Program-made: the position numbers and the translations under genes
Assembly (NCBI RefSeq): GCF_001293775.1
Contig: NZ_LGLN01000032.1
Location: 31,053 to 88,163 of the forward strand
Direction: 5' to 3'
DNA length: 57,111 bases
DNA from: Pseudomonas syringae pv. cilantro
GTDB taxonomy: Bacteria; Pseudomonadota; Gammaproteobacteria; Pseudomonadales; Pseudomonadaceae
Notes under the pieces: model-generated
The model's database searches: none
Seen by the model: the letters and a program-made list of their open reading frames with translations, nothing else
What the model was told of the DNA's origin: nothing
Part shown: in pieces, positions 39,401 to 47,969 of the stretch
Layout of the letters: every line of letters begins with the position of its first letter
Numbering within the stretch: the stretch's first letter is position 1

Positions 39401-42180
39401 GCCGTCCATTACAACCTTTGCGTGCCACTCAACGCCTGCAATTCCATAAAGATTTCACCCTCGACGACGCGGTGCCACTGGTGCCCTACTTCGCCAGCCT
39501 GGGCATCAGTCATATCTACGCTTCACCACTGTTGAAAGCACGGGCCGGCTCGATGCACGGCTACGACGTAGTGGACCCGACCGTCATCAACCCGGAGCTG
39601 GGCGGCGAACCTGCCCTGCTGCGTCTGGTCGCTACCCTGCGCGAGCACGGCATGGGGCTGATTCTCGACATCGTGTCCAATCACATGGCCGTCGGTGGCG
39701 CAGACAACCCATGGTGGCTGGACCTGCTGGAATGGGGCCGTCGCAGCCCTTACGCCGAGTTTTTCGACATTCAGTGGAATTCACCTGATCCCTTGCTGGA
39801 AGGCCAATTGCTGCAGCCCTTCCTGAGCAGCGATTACGGCACGGTGTTGCAGGCCGGGGAAATCCCGCTGCGCTTCAATGCTGAGCAGGGTTCGTTCTAC
39901 ATCGAACACTACCAGCATCACTTCCCGATCTGTCCGCTGACCTACGGCGCACTGTTGCAATCGGTCGAAGATCCACAGCTCAAAGAGCTGGCCCAGCGTT
40001 TCACCGCGCTGGCCGAGTACCCACAGGCCTACGAGCGTGCCCGTCAGGCCAAGGCAGAACTGGCCGAGCAGGCGACGAGCCCGCAGACCCGCAAGGCAAT
40101 CGATCAATTGCTGGCACATTTCGATTCCAGTACACCCGAAGGCTTCCAGCGCCTGCACCAGTTGCTCGAGCGCCAGCACTACCGTCTGGCCAGCTGGCGA
40201 ACGGCTGGCGACGATATAAACTGGCGGCGCTTCTTCGACATCAACGAACTGGGCGGCTTGCGTGTCGAGCGGCCACAGGTATTCGAAGCGACTCACGGCA
40301 AGATCTTCCAACTGGTTGCAGATGGCCTGGTTGACGGCCTGCGCATTGACCACATCGACGGGCTGGCCAATCCGCGTGGCTACGGCCGCAAGCTGCATCG
40401 GCGGGTCAAGAGCCTGCTCAAGCAACGCCCTGCCGAAGCGCAGATCGAGCATCTGCCTATTTTCGTCGAGAAGATTCTCGGCCCGGACGAGCCATTGCGC
40501 GAAGACTGGAGCGTGGATGGCACCACCGGTTACGAATTCATGAACCAAGTGTCGCTGCTGCAACACGACCCCAAAGGCAAAGAGCCACTGGGCGAGCTGT
40601 GGAGCCGACTGAGCGAGCGGACCGCTGACTTCGATCAGGAAGTGCTGGTCGCTCGTGATCTGGTCCTGCATGGCACCCTCGCAGGCGATTTCGAGAACGT
40701 CGCGCAGTCCCTGCTGCAAGTGGCACGCAGCGATTTGATGAGCCGTGACCTGACACTGGGCGCGATTCGCCGGGCGCTGTTGGCGCTGGTGGTGAATTTC
40801 CCGATCTACCGTACCTACATTTCGGTCTGCGGCCGCTCGGCAGAAGACGATCACTACTTCCAGCAAGCAATGGAAGGCGCTCGTACCACGCTGAATGAAG
40901 GCGACTGGCCGGTGCTGGATTATCTGGCACGCTGGCTGGGTGGCGAGTCGTGGCGTCAACTGCCACGCGGACACCTGCGCAAGCTGTACAAGAATGCTTG
41001 CGTGCGCTTCCAGCAACTGACCTCCCCGGTGGCTGCCAAGTCGGTCGAGGACACCTCGTTCTACCGTTCTGCGGTGCTGCTGTCGCGTAACGACGTGGGC
41101 TTTCATCCGCAGCATTTCAGTGCACCGGTCGAGGACTTCCATCAGGTCTGCCTGCAACGTCTGGAAAAGTTTCCCGACAACCTGCTGACCACCGCGACGC
41201 ATGACCACAAGCGTGGCGAAGACACCCGCACGCGTCTGGCGGTACTCAGCGAATGCGCGCCCTGGTATGCCGAGCAGGTTGAACGCTGGCGGCAACTGGC
41301 CCTGCCGTTGAAGGGTGAGGAATCGCCGATCAGCGCCGGTGACGAATTGATGCTCTACCAGGCATTACTGGGCAGCTGGCCTCTGCGTCTGGAAGGCGAA
41401 GAGGCCCACGAAGCGTATGCCAAGCGCATGGTGCAGTGGCAGGAGAAGGCCCTGCGCGAAGCCAAATTGCAGAGCAGCTGGAGCGCGCCCAATCAGGCCT
41501 ACGAAACGGCTTGCCGCGAATTTTTACAACGTCTGCTGCTCGCACCGGAAGCGCTGGCGCTGCGCCAGTCACTCAGCGCTACGGCGAACCGTATTGCTAC
41601 AGCAGGCGCGCTCAACAGTCTGGCGCAAACCTTGCTACGCTTGACCGTGCCCGGCGTCCCCGATTTGTATCAGGGCACCGAGTTCTGGGATTTCAGTCTG
41701 GTGGATCCGGACAACCGTCGTCCGGTGGATTACGCAGCCCGGCAAAAGGCACTGGCAGAACAGGCCAGCGTTGACGATCTGTTGAGCCACTGGCAGGACG
41801 GCCGAATCAAACAGGCACTGATTGCGAAGGTGTTGAACCTGCGGGCCACGCATCCGACGCTGTTCAGTGAAGGGGAATATCTCCCGCTGGAAATAACGGG
41901 CAGCCATGCCGATCAGGTCATGGCGTTTGCCAGGGTCACGCAAGGAGTGCGCGCTATCATCGTAGTCCCACGCATAAGCAGTGAACTATTGGGCACTGCA
42001 CAAACTCCATTGATTAACGCTGCCAATTGGGGCGACACGCAGATTATCGTGCCATTTGCCGATTCTGGTTCAGATTGGAAAGGTCTCTTTTCTGACGTTG
42101 TCGTTACACATGATCGGGAACTGCCCCTCAGCACAGTGCTTGAGAGATTTTCCGTCAATATGCTTATTCAAACTACGTAA
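39397..42180 (+). CDS. treY: Maltooligosyl trehalose synthase
   Basis: GH13 isomerase of 927 residues, the long proteobacterial form, converting the reducing-end alpha-1,4 bond of maltodextrins to alpha-1,1. Hallmarks: DDAVPLVPYFASLGISHIYA and SPLLKARAGSMHGYDVVDPT at the N-terminus, region I LILDIVSNHMAVGG, region II VDGLRIDHIDGLANPRGYGR, a region III Glu in FVEKILGPDEPL, and region IV TTATHDHKRGEDTRTRL. The C-terminus YQGTEFWDFSLVDPDNRRPV is typical. It works in series with TreZ and is coupled to malQ by a four-base overlap. Confidence 0.93.
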   Translation: MSRPLQPLRATQRLQFHKDFTLDDAVPLVPYFASLGISHIYASPLLKARAGSMHGYDVVDPTVINPELGGEPALLRLVATLREHGMGLILDIVSNHMAVGGADNPWWLDLLEWGRRSPYAEFFDIQWNSPDPLLEGQLLQPFLSSDYGTVLQAGEIPLRFNAEQGSFYIEHYQHHFPICPLTYGALLQSVEDPQLKELAQRFTALAEYPQAYERARQAKAELAEQATSPQTRKAIDQLLAHFDSSTPEGFQRLHQLLERQHYRLASWRTAGDDINWRRFFDINELGGLRVERPQVFEATHGKIFQLVADGLVDGLRIDHIDGLANPRGYGRKLHRRVKSLLKQRPAEAQIEHLPIFVEKILGPDEPLREDWSVDGTTGYEFMNQVSLLQHDPKGKEPLGELWSRLSERTADFDQEVLVARDLVLHGTLAGDFENVAQSLLQVARSDLMSRDLTLGAIRRALLALVVNFPIYRTYISVCGRSAEDDHYFQQAMEGARTTLNEGDWPVLDYLARWLGGESWRQLPRGHLRKLYKNACVRFQQLTSPVAAKSVEDTSFYRSAVLLSRNDVGFHPQHFSAPVEDFHQVCLQRLEKFPDNLLTTATHDHKRGEDTRTRLAVLSECAPWYAEQVERWRQLALPLKGEESPISAGDELMLYQALLGSWPLRLEGEEAHEAYAKRMVQWQEKALREAKLQSSWSAPNQAYETACREFLQRLLLAPEALALRQSLSATANRIATAGALNSLAQTLLRLTVPGVPDLYQGTEFWDFSLVDPDNRRPVDYAARQKALAEQASVDDLLSHWQDGRIKQALIAKVLNLRATHPTLFSEGEYLPLEITGSHADQVMAFARVTQGVRAIIVVPRISSELLGTAQTPLINAANWGDTQIIVPFADSGSDWKGLFSDVVVTHDRELPLSTVLERFSVNMLIQTT

Positions 42181-42197
42181 TACCTGGGAGTGTCGAG

Positions 42198-42575
42198 ATG
42201 AGTGCCGACGAAAAACGAATTCGCGATTTTGCTTATCAAATCTGGGAATCAGAGGGCAAGCCTTCTGGTCACGACGAGCGTCATTGGGAAATGGCGCGCA
42301 AGCTGGCGGAAGCCGAGGCGCTGGCTCCGAACAAGTCAACCGTCAGCAAGTCAAGCAAGCCCAAGCTGCCTGAAGTGGACAAAGCCAAGGCGCCAGCCAA
42401 GGGCGCTGCCAAACCGGTGGCCAAGTCTGCACCTGCGGCAAAACCGGCGCCAGCCAAGCCCAAGCCAGCGGCCAAGGCAGCTCCCAAGCCAAAGGCAGCG
42501 GCAGGTTCCGCGCCGGCAACCGACGCTCCCGCCAAGCCCGCCGCGAAGAAGCCACGCAAGCCATCGGCTGAGTGA
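42198..42575 (+). CDS. DUF2934 protein with a histone-H1-like basic tail
   Basis: Protein of 125 residues with two parts. Residues 1-40 are a DUF2934 domain (RIRDFAYQIWESEGKPSGHD then ERHWEMARKLAEAEAL). Residues 50-125 are a low-complexity Lys/Ala/Pro tail built of AKP/AAKP units, like eukaryotic H1 tails or Pseudomonas AlgP. The tail implies nucleic-acid or polyanion binding; no function is known. GGGAG lies 12 bases before the ATG. It sits between treY and glgX in the glucan run, so co-expression with stress-trehalose genes is likely. Confidence 0.8.
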   Translation: MSADEKRIRDFAYQIWESEGKPSGHDERHWEMARKLAEAEALAPNKSTVSKSSKPKLPEVDKAKAPAKGAAKPVAKSAPAAKPAPAKPKPAAKAAPKPKAAAGSAPATDAPAKPAAKKPRKPSAE

Positions 42576-42733
42576 AACTCTTCGCACGCTATGTCAGTCC
42601 ACTGGTGCAGGCCTGCTCGAAACGTTGAAGCCAGGCTTGCGGCACCCTCACACTCTATCGTTAATATCGAAGCCTTCCGGCTTCGGTAGCGGTCTTGGCC
42701 GCTCAGAAAATCATCAGAAGTCAGGAAGGCCCC

Positions 42734-44917
42734 ATGAATACGAAGTCCACATCAGCGGCGGAAGAAAGTTCGGCCACGCAAGATACCCCTTCCAGCACCC
42801 CGACACGCATTCGTGAAGGACTTCCCTTTCCACTCGGTGCCAGCTGGGATGGCCTGGGCGTCAACTTTGCCTTGTTTTCGGCAAACGCTACCAAAGTGGA
42901 GCTTTGCCTGTTTGATTCGACCGGCGAAGTGGAGCTGGAGCGCATCGAGCTTCCGGAATACACCGATGAGATCTACCATGGCTATCTGCCAGATGCTCAT
43001 CCCGGCCAGATCTACGGCTACCGCGTGTACGGCCCTTACGATCCGAAGAACGGCCATCGCTTCAACCACAACAAACTGCTGATCGACCCGTACGCCAAGC
43101 AACTGGTGGGTGAACTGAAATGGTCGGAAGCGCTGTTCGGCTACACCATCGGCCATCCGGATGGCGACCTGAGCTTTGACGAACGTGACAGCGCGCCATT
43201 CGTACCGAAAAGCAAGGTCATTGACGAGGCTTACACCTGGGGCCGCGACCAGCGTGTCGGTACGCCATGGGACAAGACCATTTTCTACGAGACCCACGTG
43301 CGCGGCATTACCATGCGCCATCCTGAGGTCGCCGAAGAACTGCGCGGCACCTTCGCCGGGCTGGGGTCAGCGCCAGTCGTCGAGCACATCCGCAAGTTGG
43401 GCGTGACCTCCGTCGAGCTGTTGCCGATCCACGCGTTCGTCAATGACCAGCACCTGCTGCAAAAGGGCATGACCAACTACTGGGGCTACAACAGTATTGC
43501 GTTCTTCGCCCCGGACCCGCGCTACCTGGCGAGCGGCAAGATTGCCGAGTTCAAGGAAATGGTTGCGCACCTGCACCACGCCGGTCTGGAAGTCATTCTC
43601 GATGTGGTCTACAACCACACTGCCGAAGGCAACGAGCTGGGCCCTACCCTGTCCATGCGCGGTATCGACAACGCCTCTTATTACAGGCTGATGCCGGATG
43701 ACAAGCGTTACTACATCAACGATTCCGGTACAGGTAACACCCTCGATCTGAGTCATCCTTGCGTGCTGCAGATGGTCACCGACTCGCTGCGCTACTGGGC
43801 GTCGGAAATGCACGTCGACGGCTTCCGCTTCGACCTGGCAACCATTCTCGGTCGTTACCACGATGGTTTCGACGAGCGTCACAGCTTCCTCGTTGCCTGC
43901 CGTCAGGACCCGATCCTGCGTCAGGTCAAACTGGTTGCCGAGCCGTGGGACTGCGGCCCGGGCGGTTATCAGGTCGGTGGCTTCCCGCCGGGCTGGATGG
44001 AGTGGAACGACAAGTTCCGCGACACCGTGCGTGCGTTCTGGAAAGGCGACGAAGGCCAGCTGGCCGACTTCGCAGCGCGCATGACGGCCTCCGGCAACAT
44101 GTTCAACCAGCGCGGCCGCCGCCCTCAGGCGTCAGTGAACTTCATCACTGCGCACGATGGCTTCACGCTGCACGACCTGGTGTCGTACAACGACAAGCAC
44201 AACGAAGCGAACGACGAAAACAATCAGGACGGCAGTAACAACAACCTGTCCTGGAACCATGGCGTTGAAGGTCCGACCGAAGATCCGGAAATCAATGCCC
44301 TGCGTCTGCGCCAGATGCGCAACTTTTTCGCCACCCTGCTGCTGGCACAAGGCACACCGATGATTGTGGCCGGTGACGAGTTCGCCCGCACTCAGCACGG
44401 TAATAACAACGCCTACTGTCAGGACAGCGAGATTGGCTGGATCAACTGGGATCTGGACGAGGACGGCGAGGCGCTGCTCAAGTTCGTGACCCGCGTGATC
44501 AAGCTGCGTCAGACTTACCCGATCCTGCGTCGTAGCCGCTTCCTGGTAGGCGACTACAACGAAGAAATCGGCGTCAAGGACGTGACCTGGCTCGCGCCGA
44601 ATGGCGAAGAGATGAGTGTCGAGCAATGGCACGATGCCAACGGCCGTTGCCTGGGCATGCTGATGGAAGGTCGCGCACAGGAAACCGGCATCCGCCGCCC
44701 AGGTGCAGACACCACCCTGCTGCTGGTGGTCAACGCCCATCACGACGGCGTCAACTTCACGCTGCCGGAAGTGCCTGAAGGTACGCATTACGAGTGCCTG
44801 ATCGATACCAATCAGGATGATGCACGCAACAAGGAGCAGTTCGCGTTCGGTTCGCAATACACCGTCACCCCGCGTTCACTGCTGCTGTTTGAACTGAAGC
44901 GTGAAGATCAGCAATGA
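42734..44917 (+). CDS. glgX: Glycogen debranching enzyme GlgX
   Basis: GH13 isoamylase-type enzyme of 727 residues that cleaves alpha-1,6 branches. An N-terminal CBM48-like domain (FPLGASWDGLGVNFALFSAN) precedes FYETHVRGITMRHPEVAEEL, region I DVVYNHTAEGNELG, region II VDGFRFDLATILGR with the nucleophile Asp, region III LVAEPWDCGPGGYQVGGFPP and region IV NFITAHDGFTLHDLVSYNDK. The ATG at 42734 follows AGGAAGG. An in-frame start at 42695 is upstream of that site. Upstream lies a small TTCC-loop hairpin (42667-42684) without a T tract. Its stop overlaps the next start by ATGA. Confidence 0.94.
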   Translation: MNTKSTSAAEESSATQDTPSSTPTRIREGLPFPLGASWDGLGVNFALFSANATKVELCLFDSTGEVELERIELPEYTDEIYHGYLPDAHPGQIYGYRVYGPYDPKNGHRFNHNKLLIDPYAKQLVGELKWSEALFGYTIGHPDGDLSFDERDSAPFVPKSKVIDEAYTWGRDQRVGTPWDKTIFYETHVRGITMRHPEVAEELRGTFAGLGSAPVVEHIRKLGVTSVELLPIHAFVNDQHLLQKGMTNYWGYNSIAFFAPDPRYLASGKIAEFKEMVAHLHHAGLEVILDVVYNHTAEGNELGPTLSMRGIDNASYYRLMPDDKRYYINDSGTGNTLDLSHPCVLQMVTDSLRYWASEMHVDGFRFDLATILGRYHDGFDERHSFLVACRQDPILRQVKLVAEPWDCGPGGYQVGGFPPGWMEWNDKFRDTVRAFWKGDEGQLADFAARMTASGNMFNQRGRRPQASVNFITAHDGFTLHDLVSYNDKHNEANDENNQDGSNNNLSWNHGVEGPTEDPEINALRLRQMRNFFATLLLAQGTPMIVAGDEFARTQHGNNNAYCQDSEIGWINWDLDEDGEALLKFVTRVIKLRQTYPILRRSRFLVGDYNEEIGVKDVTWLAPNGEEMSVEQWHDANGRCLGMLMEGRAQETGIRRPGADTTLLLVVNAHHDGVNFTLPEVPEGTHYECLIDTNQDDARNKEQFAFGSQYTVTPRSLLLFELKREDQQ

Positions 44918-45927
44918 GCGATGCCTTGAGTGAGTTTCTCGACTGGCGCAGGCAGGGCTATGCCGACACGCGTGCGCTGGGCGAGTGCTTGCAGGCACTG
45001 GTCAATGAAGGTCTGGATCAGCTTCCCCTGCCTGCCGGTGGTCAGACACTTGAGCGCTGGCAGGCGCTGGCCTGTGTTGCAGGCCATGACCTGGGGTTGT
45101 GCAAGTTGTACGAGGGGCACACTGACGCCTTGGCGATCATGGCGGAACTGGGTGCCCCGCCCCCCGAACAATTCAGTACCTGGGGCATGTGGGCGGCAGA
45201 GCCGCTACAGGCACGGGTAACGCTTCGCGGCAGCGGCGATTCACTTCGCCTGGATGGCCGCAAAGCCTGGTGCTCCGGTGCGTCGGCCCTGAGCCACGCA
45301 CTGATCACTGTATGGGACGAGCAACAGCGTCAACAACTGGTCGCCGTACGCCTCGACCAGCCGGGCGTCCACATCACCAACGACGGCTGGCGAGCAGTAG
45401 GCATGGGTGCGACCGGTAGCGTCGAAGTCCTGTTCGAACGGGCCAGCGCAGAGCGGGTCGGCGAACCGGGCGGTTATCTGGCTCGACCGGGGTTCTGGCA
45501 AGGCGGTATTGGCATAGCGGCCTGCTGGTTCGGCGCGTCGCGCTCAATCGCGCAGCGTCTGTTGCAACAGGTCGGCAAGCGCGACGAGCCCCATGCGTTT
45601 GCGCACCTGGGTGCCGTTGACGTCGCGCTGCACGCAGCCGCCGATGTGCTGCGCGCTGCCGCCACGCACCTGAATGAAGCGCCCACCGAGAACGCGGAAG
45701 TCATCGCCCGGCGCTGTCGGGCGTTTATCGAGCAGACCGCCGAGCAGGTCATCCAGCACGTCGGTCGCGCGGTGGGCGCAGGCCCGTATTGCAAGGATGC
45801 ACATTTCGCCCGGCTGATTGCCGATCTGCCTGTCTTTTTGCGTCAGAGCCATGCCGAGCAGGATTTGGCCGCGCTGGGGCAACTGGTCGGCAAACGGCTG
45901 CAGTCGCCCTCGGCGTGGTTGCTATGA
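44914..45927 (+). CDS. Acyl-CoA dehydrogenase-like flavoprotein
   Basis: Protein of 337 residues, shorter than the usual 380-400. The fold signature appears as ALACVAGHDLGLCKLYEGHT near the N-terminus, the mid-domain WGMWAAEPLQARVTLRGSGD and SLRLDGRKAWCSGASALSHA, and a helical C-terminal domain ending RQSHAEQDLAALGQLVGKRL. The usual catalytic Glu of fatty-acyl dehydrogenases could not be placed, so the substrate may not be a fatty acyl-CoA. It overlaps glgX by four bases and leads a four-gene set with a deacetylase, a methyltransferase and a glycosyltransferase. FAD use is inferred from the family. Confidence 0.75.
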   Translation: MSDALSEFLDWRRQGYADTRALGECLQALVNEGLDQLPLPAGGQTLERWQALACVAGHDLGLCKLYEGHTDALAIMAELGAPPPEQFSTWGMWAAEPLQARVTLRGSGDSLRLDGRKAWCSGASALSHALITVWDEQQRQQLVAVRLDQPGVHITNDGWRAVGMGATGSVEVLFERASAERVGEPGGYLARPGFWQGGIGIAACWFGASRSIAQRLLQQVGKRDEPHAFAHLGAVDVALHAAADVLRAAATHLNEAPTENAEVIARRCRAFIEQTAEQVIQHVGRAVGAGPYCKDAHFARLIADLPVFLRQSHAEQDLAALGQLVGKRLQSPSAWLL

Positions 45928-45940
45928 GAGCGTATGCATC

Positions 45941-46714
45941 ATGAGTGAAGCTTTTCTGGTAAGCGAAGATGAAGCCGGTCAAGGCACGCCACTGGCCGCC
46001 TGGAATGCTTCCAGCAAATTGCGCGGCTTGCCGGCAATCACCGCCGACCTGCTGGTGCCGCCTAATTGCAGGGCGGTGATCATTGCGCCGCACCCGGATG
46101 ATGAAGTGCTGGGCTGTGGCGGGCTGATGAGTCAGCTCGCGCAACTGGAGCGCCGTCTGCTGTTGATTTCAATCACGGACGGCACCTCCAGCCATCCAGG
46201 TTCGGCACTTTGGCCTGTCGAGCGTCTGTCGGCCATTCGCCCTCAGGAAAGTGCTGAGGCCTTGCAACGTCTCGACATACCCTTCGAACGCCTGGAGTGG
46301 GTGCGTGGGGGCTTTCAGGATGGCGAGGTTGCAGTGGAAGAAGAGCGTGTGGTCGATTTTCTCGAACAGCACCTTGGGCCGACCGATGTAGTGTTCGCGA
46401 CCTGGTCGGGTGATGGCCACGGCGACCACGAAGCGGTTGGCCGAGCCAGCGCCAGAGCCTGTGCCACCACCGGCGCGCAATTACATGAGGTGCCGATCTG
46501 GGCCTGGCACTGGGCAGACCCGGAAGATCCGCGTCTGCCCTGGGAGCGGGCGCGCAAGTTGCTGCTCGATCCGATGACACTCGCCCGCAAGCGTCACGCC
46601 GCCCAGGCGTTCACCAGCCAGCTGCAAGGCGATCCGGCCATCGGGCTGTCTCCGGTGTTGCCTGCCAGCGTTCTGGAACGGCTGATGCAGCCGTTTGAAG
46701 TGGTGTTCACATGA
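45941..46714 (+). CDS. PIG-L/LmbE-family deacetylase
   Basis: Zinc-dependent de-N-acetylase-like protein of 257 residues. The signature VIIAPHPDDEVLGCGG provides His51 and Asp54 (metal) and Asp53 (general base); the third ligand is the His of SGDGHGDHEAVGRAS. Family members deacetylate N-acetylglucosamine in glycolipids or mycothiol and bacillithiol precursors. The ATG at 45941 is chosen because the upstream frame lies in the previous gene. It overlaps the methyltransferase start by four bases. A GlcNAc-containing substrate is inferred from the neighbouring glycosyltransferase. Confidence 0.85.
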   Translation: MSEAFLVSEDEAGQGTPLAAWNASSKLRGLPAITADLLVPPNCRAVIIAPHPDDEVLGCGGLMSQLAQLERRLLLISITDGTSSHPGSALWPVERLSAIRPQESAEALQRLDIPFERLEWVRGGFQDGEVAVEEERVVDFLEQHLGPTDVVFATWSGDGHGDHEAVGRASARACATTGAQLHEVPIWAWHWADPEDPRLPWERARKLLLDPMTLARKRHAAQAFTSQLQGDPAIGLSPVLPASVLERLMQPFEVVFT

Positions 46715-47340
46715 GCAGTGTCGCCGACAGCTACTTTGACGATCTTTTCAGTAATGACAGCGATCCGTGGGCATTCAAAAAGCGCTGGTACGAACGCCGC
46801 AAGCGCGCATTGACCCTGGCCGCCCTGCCCCGTGAGCACTACCGGGCGATTCTGGAGCCGGGCTGCGCCAATGGCGAACTCAGCGCCGACCTTGCCGCAC
46901 GCTGCGACACCCTGCTGTGCTGCGACACCTCGACCCTGGCCGTGGAGCTGGCGCGCCAGCGTCTGGCTGACCTGCCCAACGCCCGGGTGTTGCAAGCTCG
47001 TTTGCCGCAACAATGGCCAGCGGGACAGTTCGACCTGATCGTGTTCAGCGAACTGGGCTATTACCTGGACCTTGAGGATCTGAACCGTCTGATCGACTGC
47101 GCGCTTGACGCCTTGACACCTGACGGCCAACTGCTCGCCTGTCACTGGCGTCCCGACATCGAAGGCTGTCCGCTGAACGCACAGCGCGTTCACGACACAC
47201 TTGCTGAAAGGCTTTCCATGCATCGGCTTTTCAATCATCACGAACAGGACTTCCTGCTGGACCTGTGGAGTCGTGATGCTACCTCTGTCGCAGAACAGGA
47301 GTTCTCGAATGATCGGCATTCTGATTCCGGTGCACAATGA
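46711..47340 (+). CDS. NodS-like SAM-dependent methyltransferase
   Basis: Class I methyltransferase of 209 residues. The N-terminus SYFDDLFSNDSDPWAFKKRW with YERRKRALTLAALP is characteristic of NodS-type enzymes. SAM motif I is ILEPGCANGELSADLA, followed by the acidic residue in LLCCDTS, and motif IV-like FDLIVFSELGYYL. NodS proper N-methylates deacetylated chito-oligosaccharide during Nod-factor synthesis; here the partners suggest methylation of a deacetylated amino sugar. Its end overlaps the glycosyltransferase start by about 32 bases. Function inferred only. Confidence 0.8.
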   Translation: MSSVADSYFDDLFSNDSDPWAFKKRWYERRKRALTLAALPREHYRAILEPGCANGELSADLAARCDTLLCCDTSTLAVELARQRLADLPNARVLQARLPQQWPAGQFDLIVFSELGYYLDLEDLNRLIDCALDALTPDGQLLACHWRPDIEGCPLNAQRVHDTLAERLSMHRLFNHHEQDFLLDLWSRDATSVAEQEFSNDRHSDSGAQ

Positions 47341-47962
47341 AGAGCAGTTGCTGGGCGCCTGCCTGACCACTGTGCTGCAAGCCGCTGCCCACCCGGACCT
47401 CAACGGGGAAACGGTGGAGGTGCTGGTGGTGCTCGACAGCTGCACGGACCGCTCGGCAGAGATCGCTCGTGCTCATGGGGTGATGATTCTGGAAGTGACG
47501 GCGCGCAACGTCGGCCAGGCGCGTGCCGAAGGGGCTGCGTTTCTGCTCGACAGGGGTGCACGCTGGCTTGCCTGCACCGATGGCGACAGCAGCGTGGCCA
47601 GCGACTGGTTGAGCGAGCAGCTTGCCTTGGACGCCGACGCCGTGTGCGGAACCGTCATGCCCGGCGACTGGAACCAAGACATTTCCGCCGCTGCGCAGGC
47701 TGCCTACCTCAGCCATTACCAGCACCGCGACGGCCATCGGCACATACACGGTGCCAACCTGGGGGTGAGTTCGATTGCCTATGTCAGCGCCGGAGGTTTT
47801 CCAGCGCTGGCCTGCCACGAGGACGTGCATCTGGTTCAGCAACTGGAATTGATTGGCGCGCGGATCGCCTGGAGTTGCCGCCCCAGAGTTACAACCAGCA
47901 CCCGCCTCGACTCTAAAGCCAGAGGCGGGTTTGGCGATTACCTGCGCTCGCTGAACGGCTGA
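47309..47962 (+). CDS. Family 2 glycosyltransferase
   Basis: GT-A fold enzyme of 217 residues. N-terminal IGILIPVHNEEQLLGACLTT, then VLVVLDSCTDRSAEIARAHG, the DxD-like metal site in LACTDGDSSVASDWLSEQLA, and HIHGANLGVSSIAYVSAGGF with HEDVHLVQQL as the acceptor-side acids. No membrane segment is seen, so it probably acts on a soluble or peripheral acceptor. GGAG lies eight bases before the ATG at 47309. It is last of the run. An internal hairpin (ACCCGCCTC 47900-47908, GAGGCGGGT 47922-47930) near the 3' end may help end transcription. Confidence 0.82.
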   Translation: MIGILIPVHNEEQLLGACLTTVLQAAAHPDLNGETVEVLVVLDSCTDRSAEIARAHGVMILEVTARNVGQARAEGAAFLLDRGARWLACTDGDSSVASDWLSEQLALDADAVCGTVMPGDWNQDISAAAQAAYLSHYQHRDGHRHIHGANLGVSSIAYVSAGGFPALACHEDVHLVQQLELIGARIAWSCRPRVTTSTRLDSKARGGFGDYLRSLNG

Positions 47963-47969
47963 ACAGCCA

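Noticed and set aside
39781..41295. Minus-strand frame of 504 codons opposite treY
   Set aside because: Shadow of treY; composition and lack of motifs do not support a gene.
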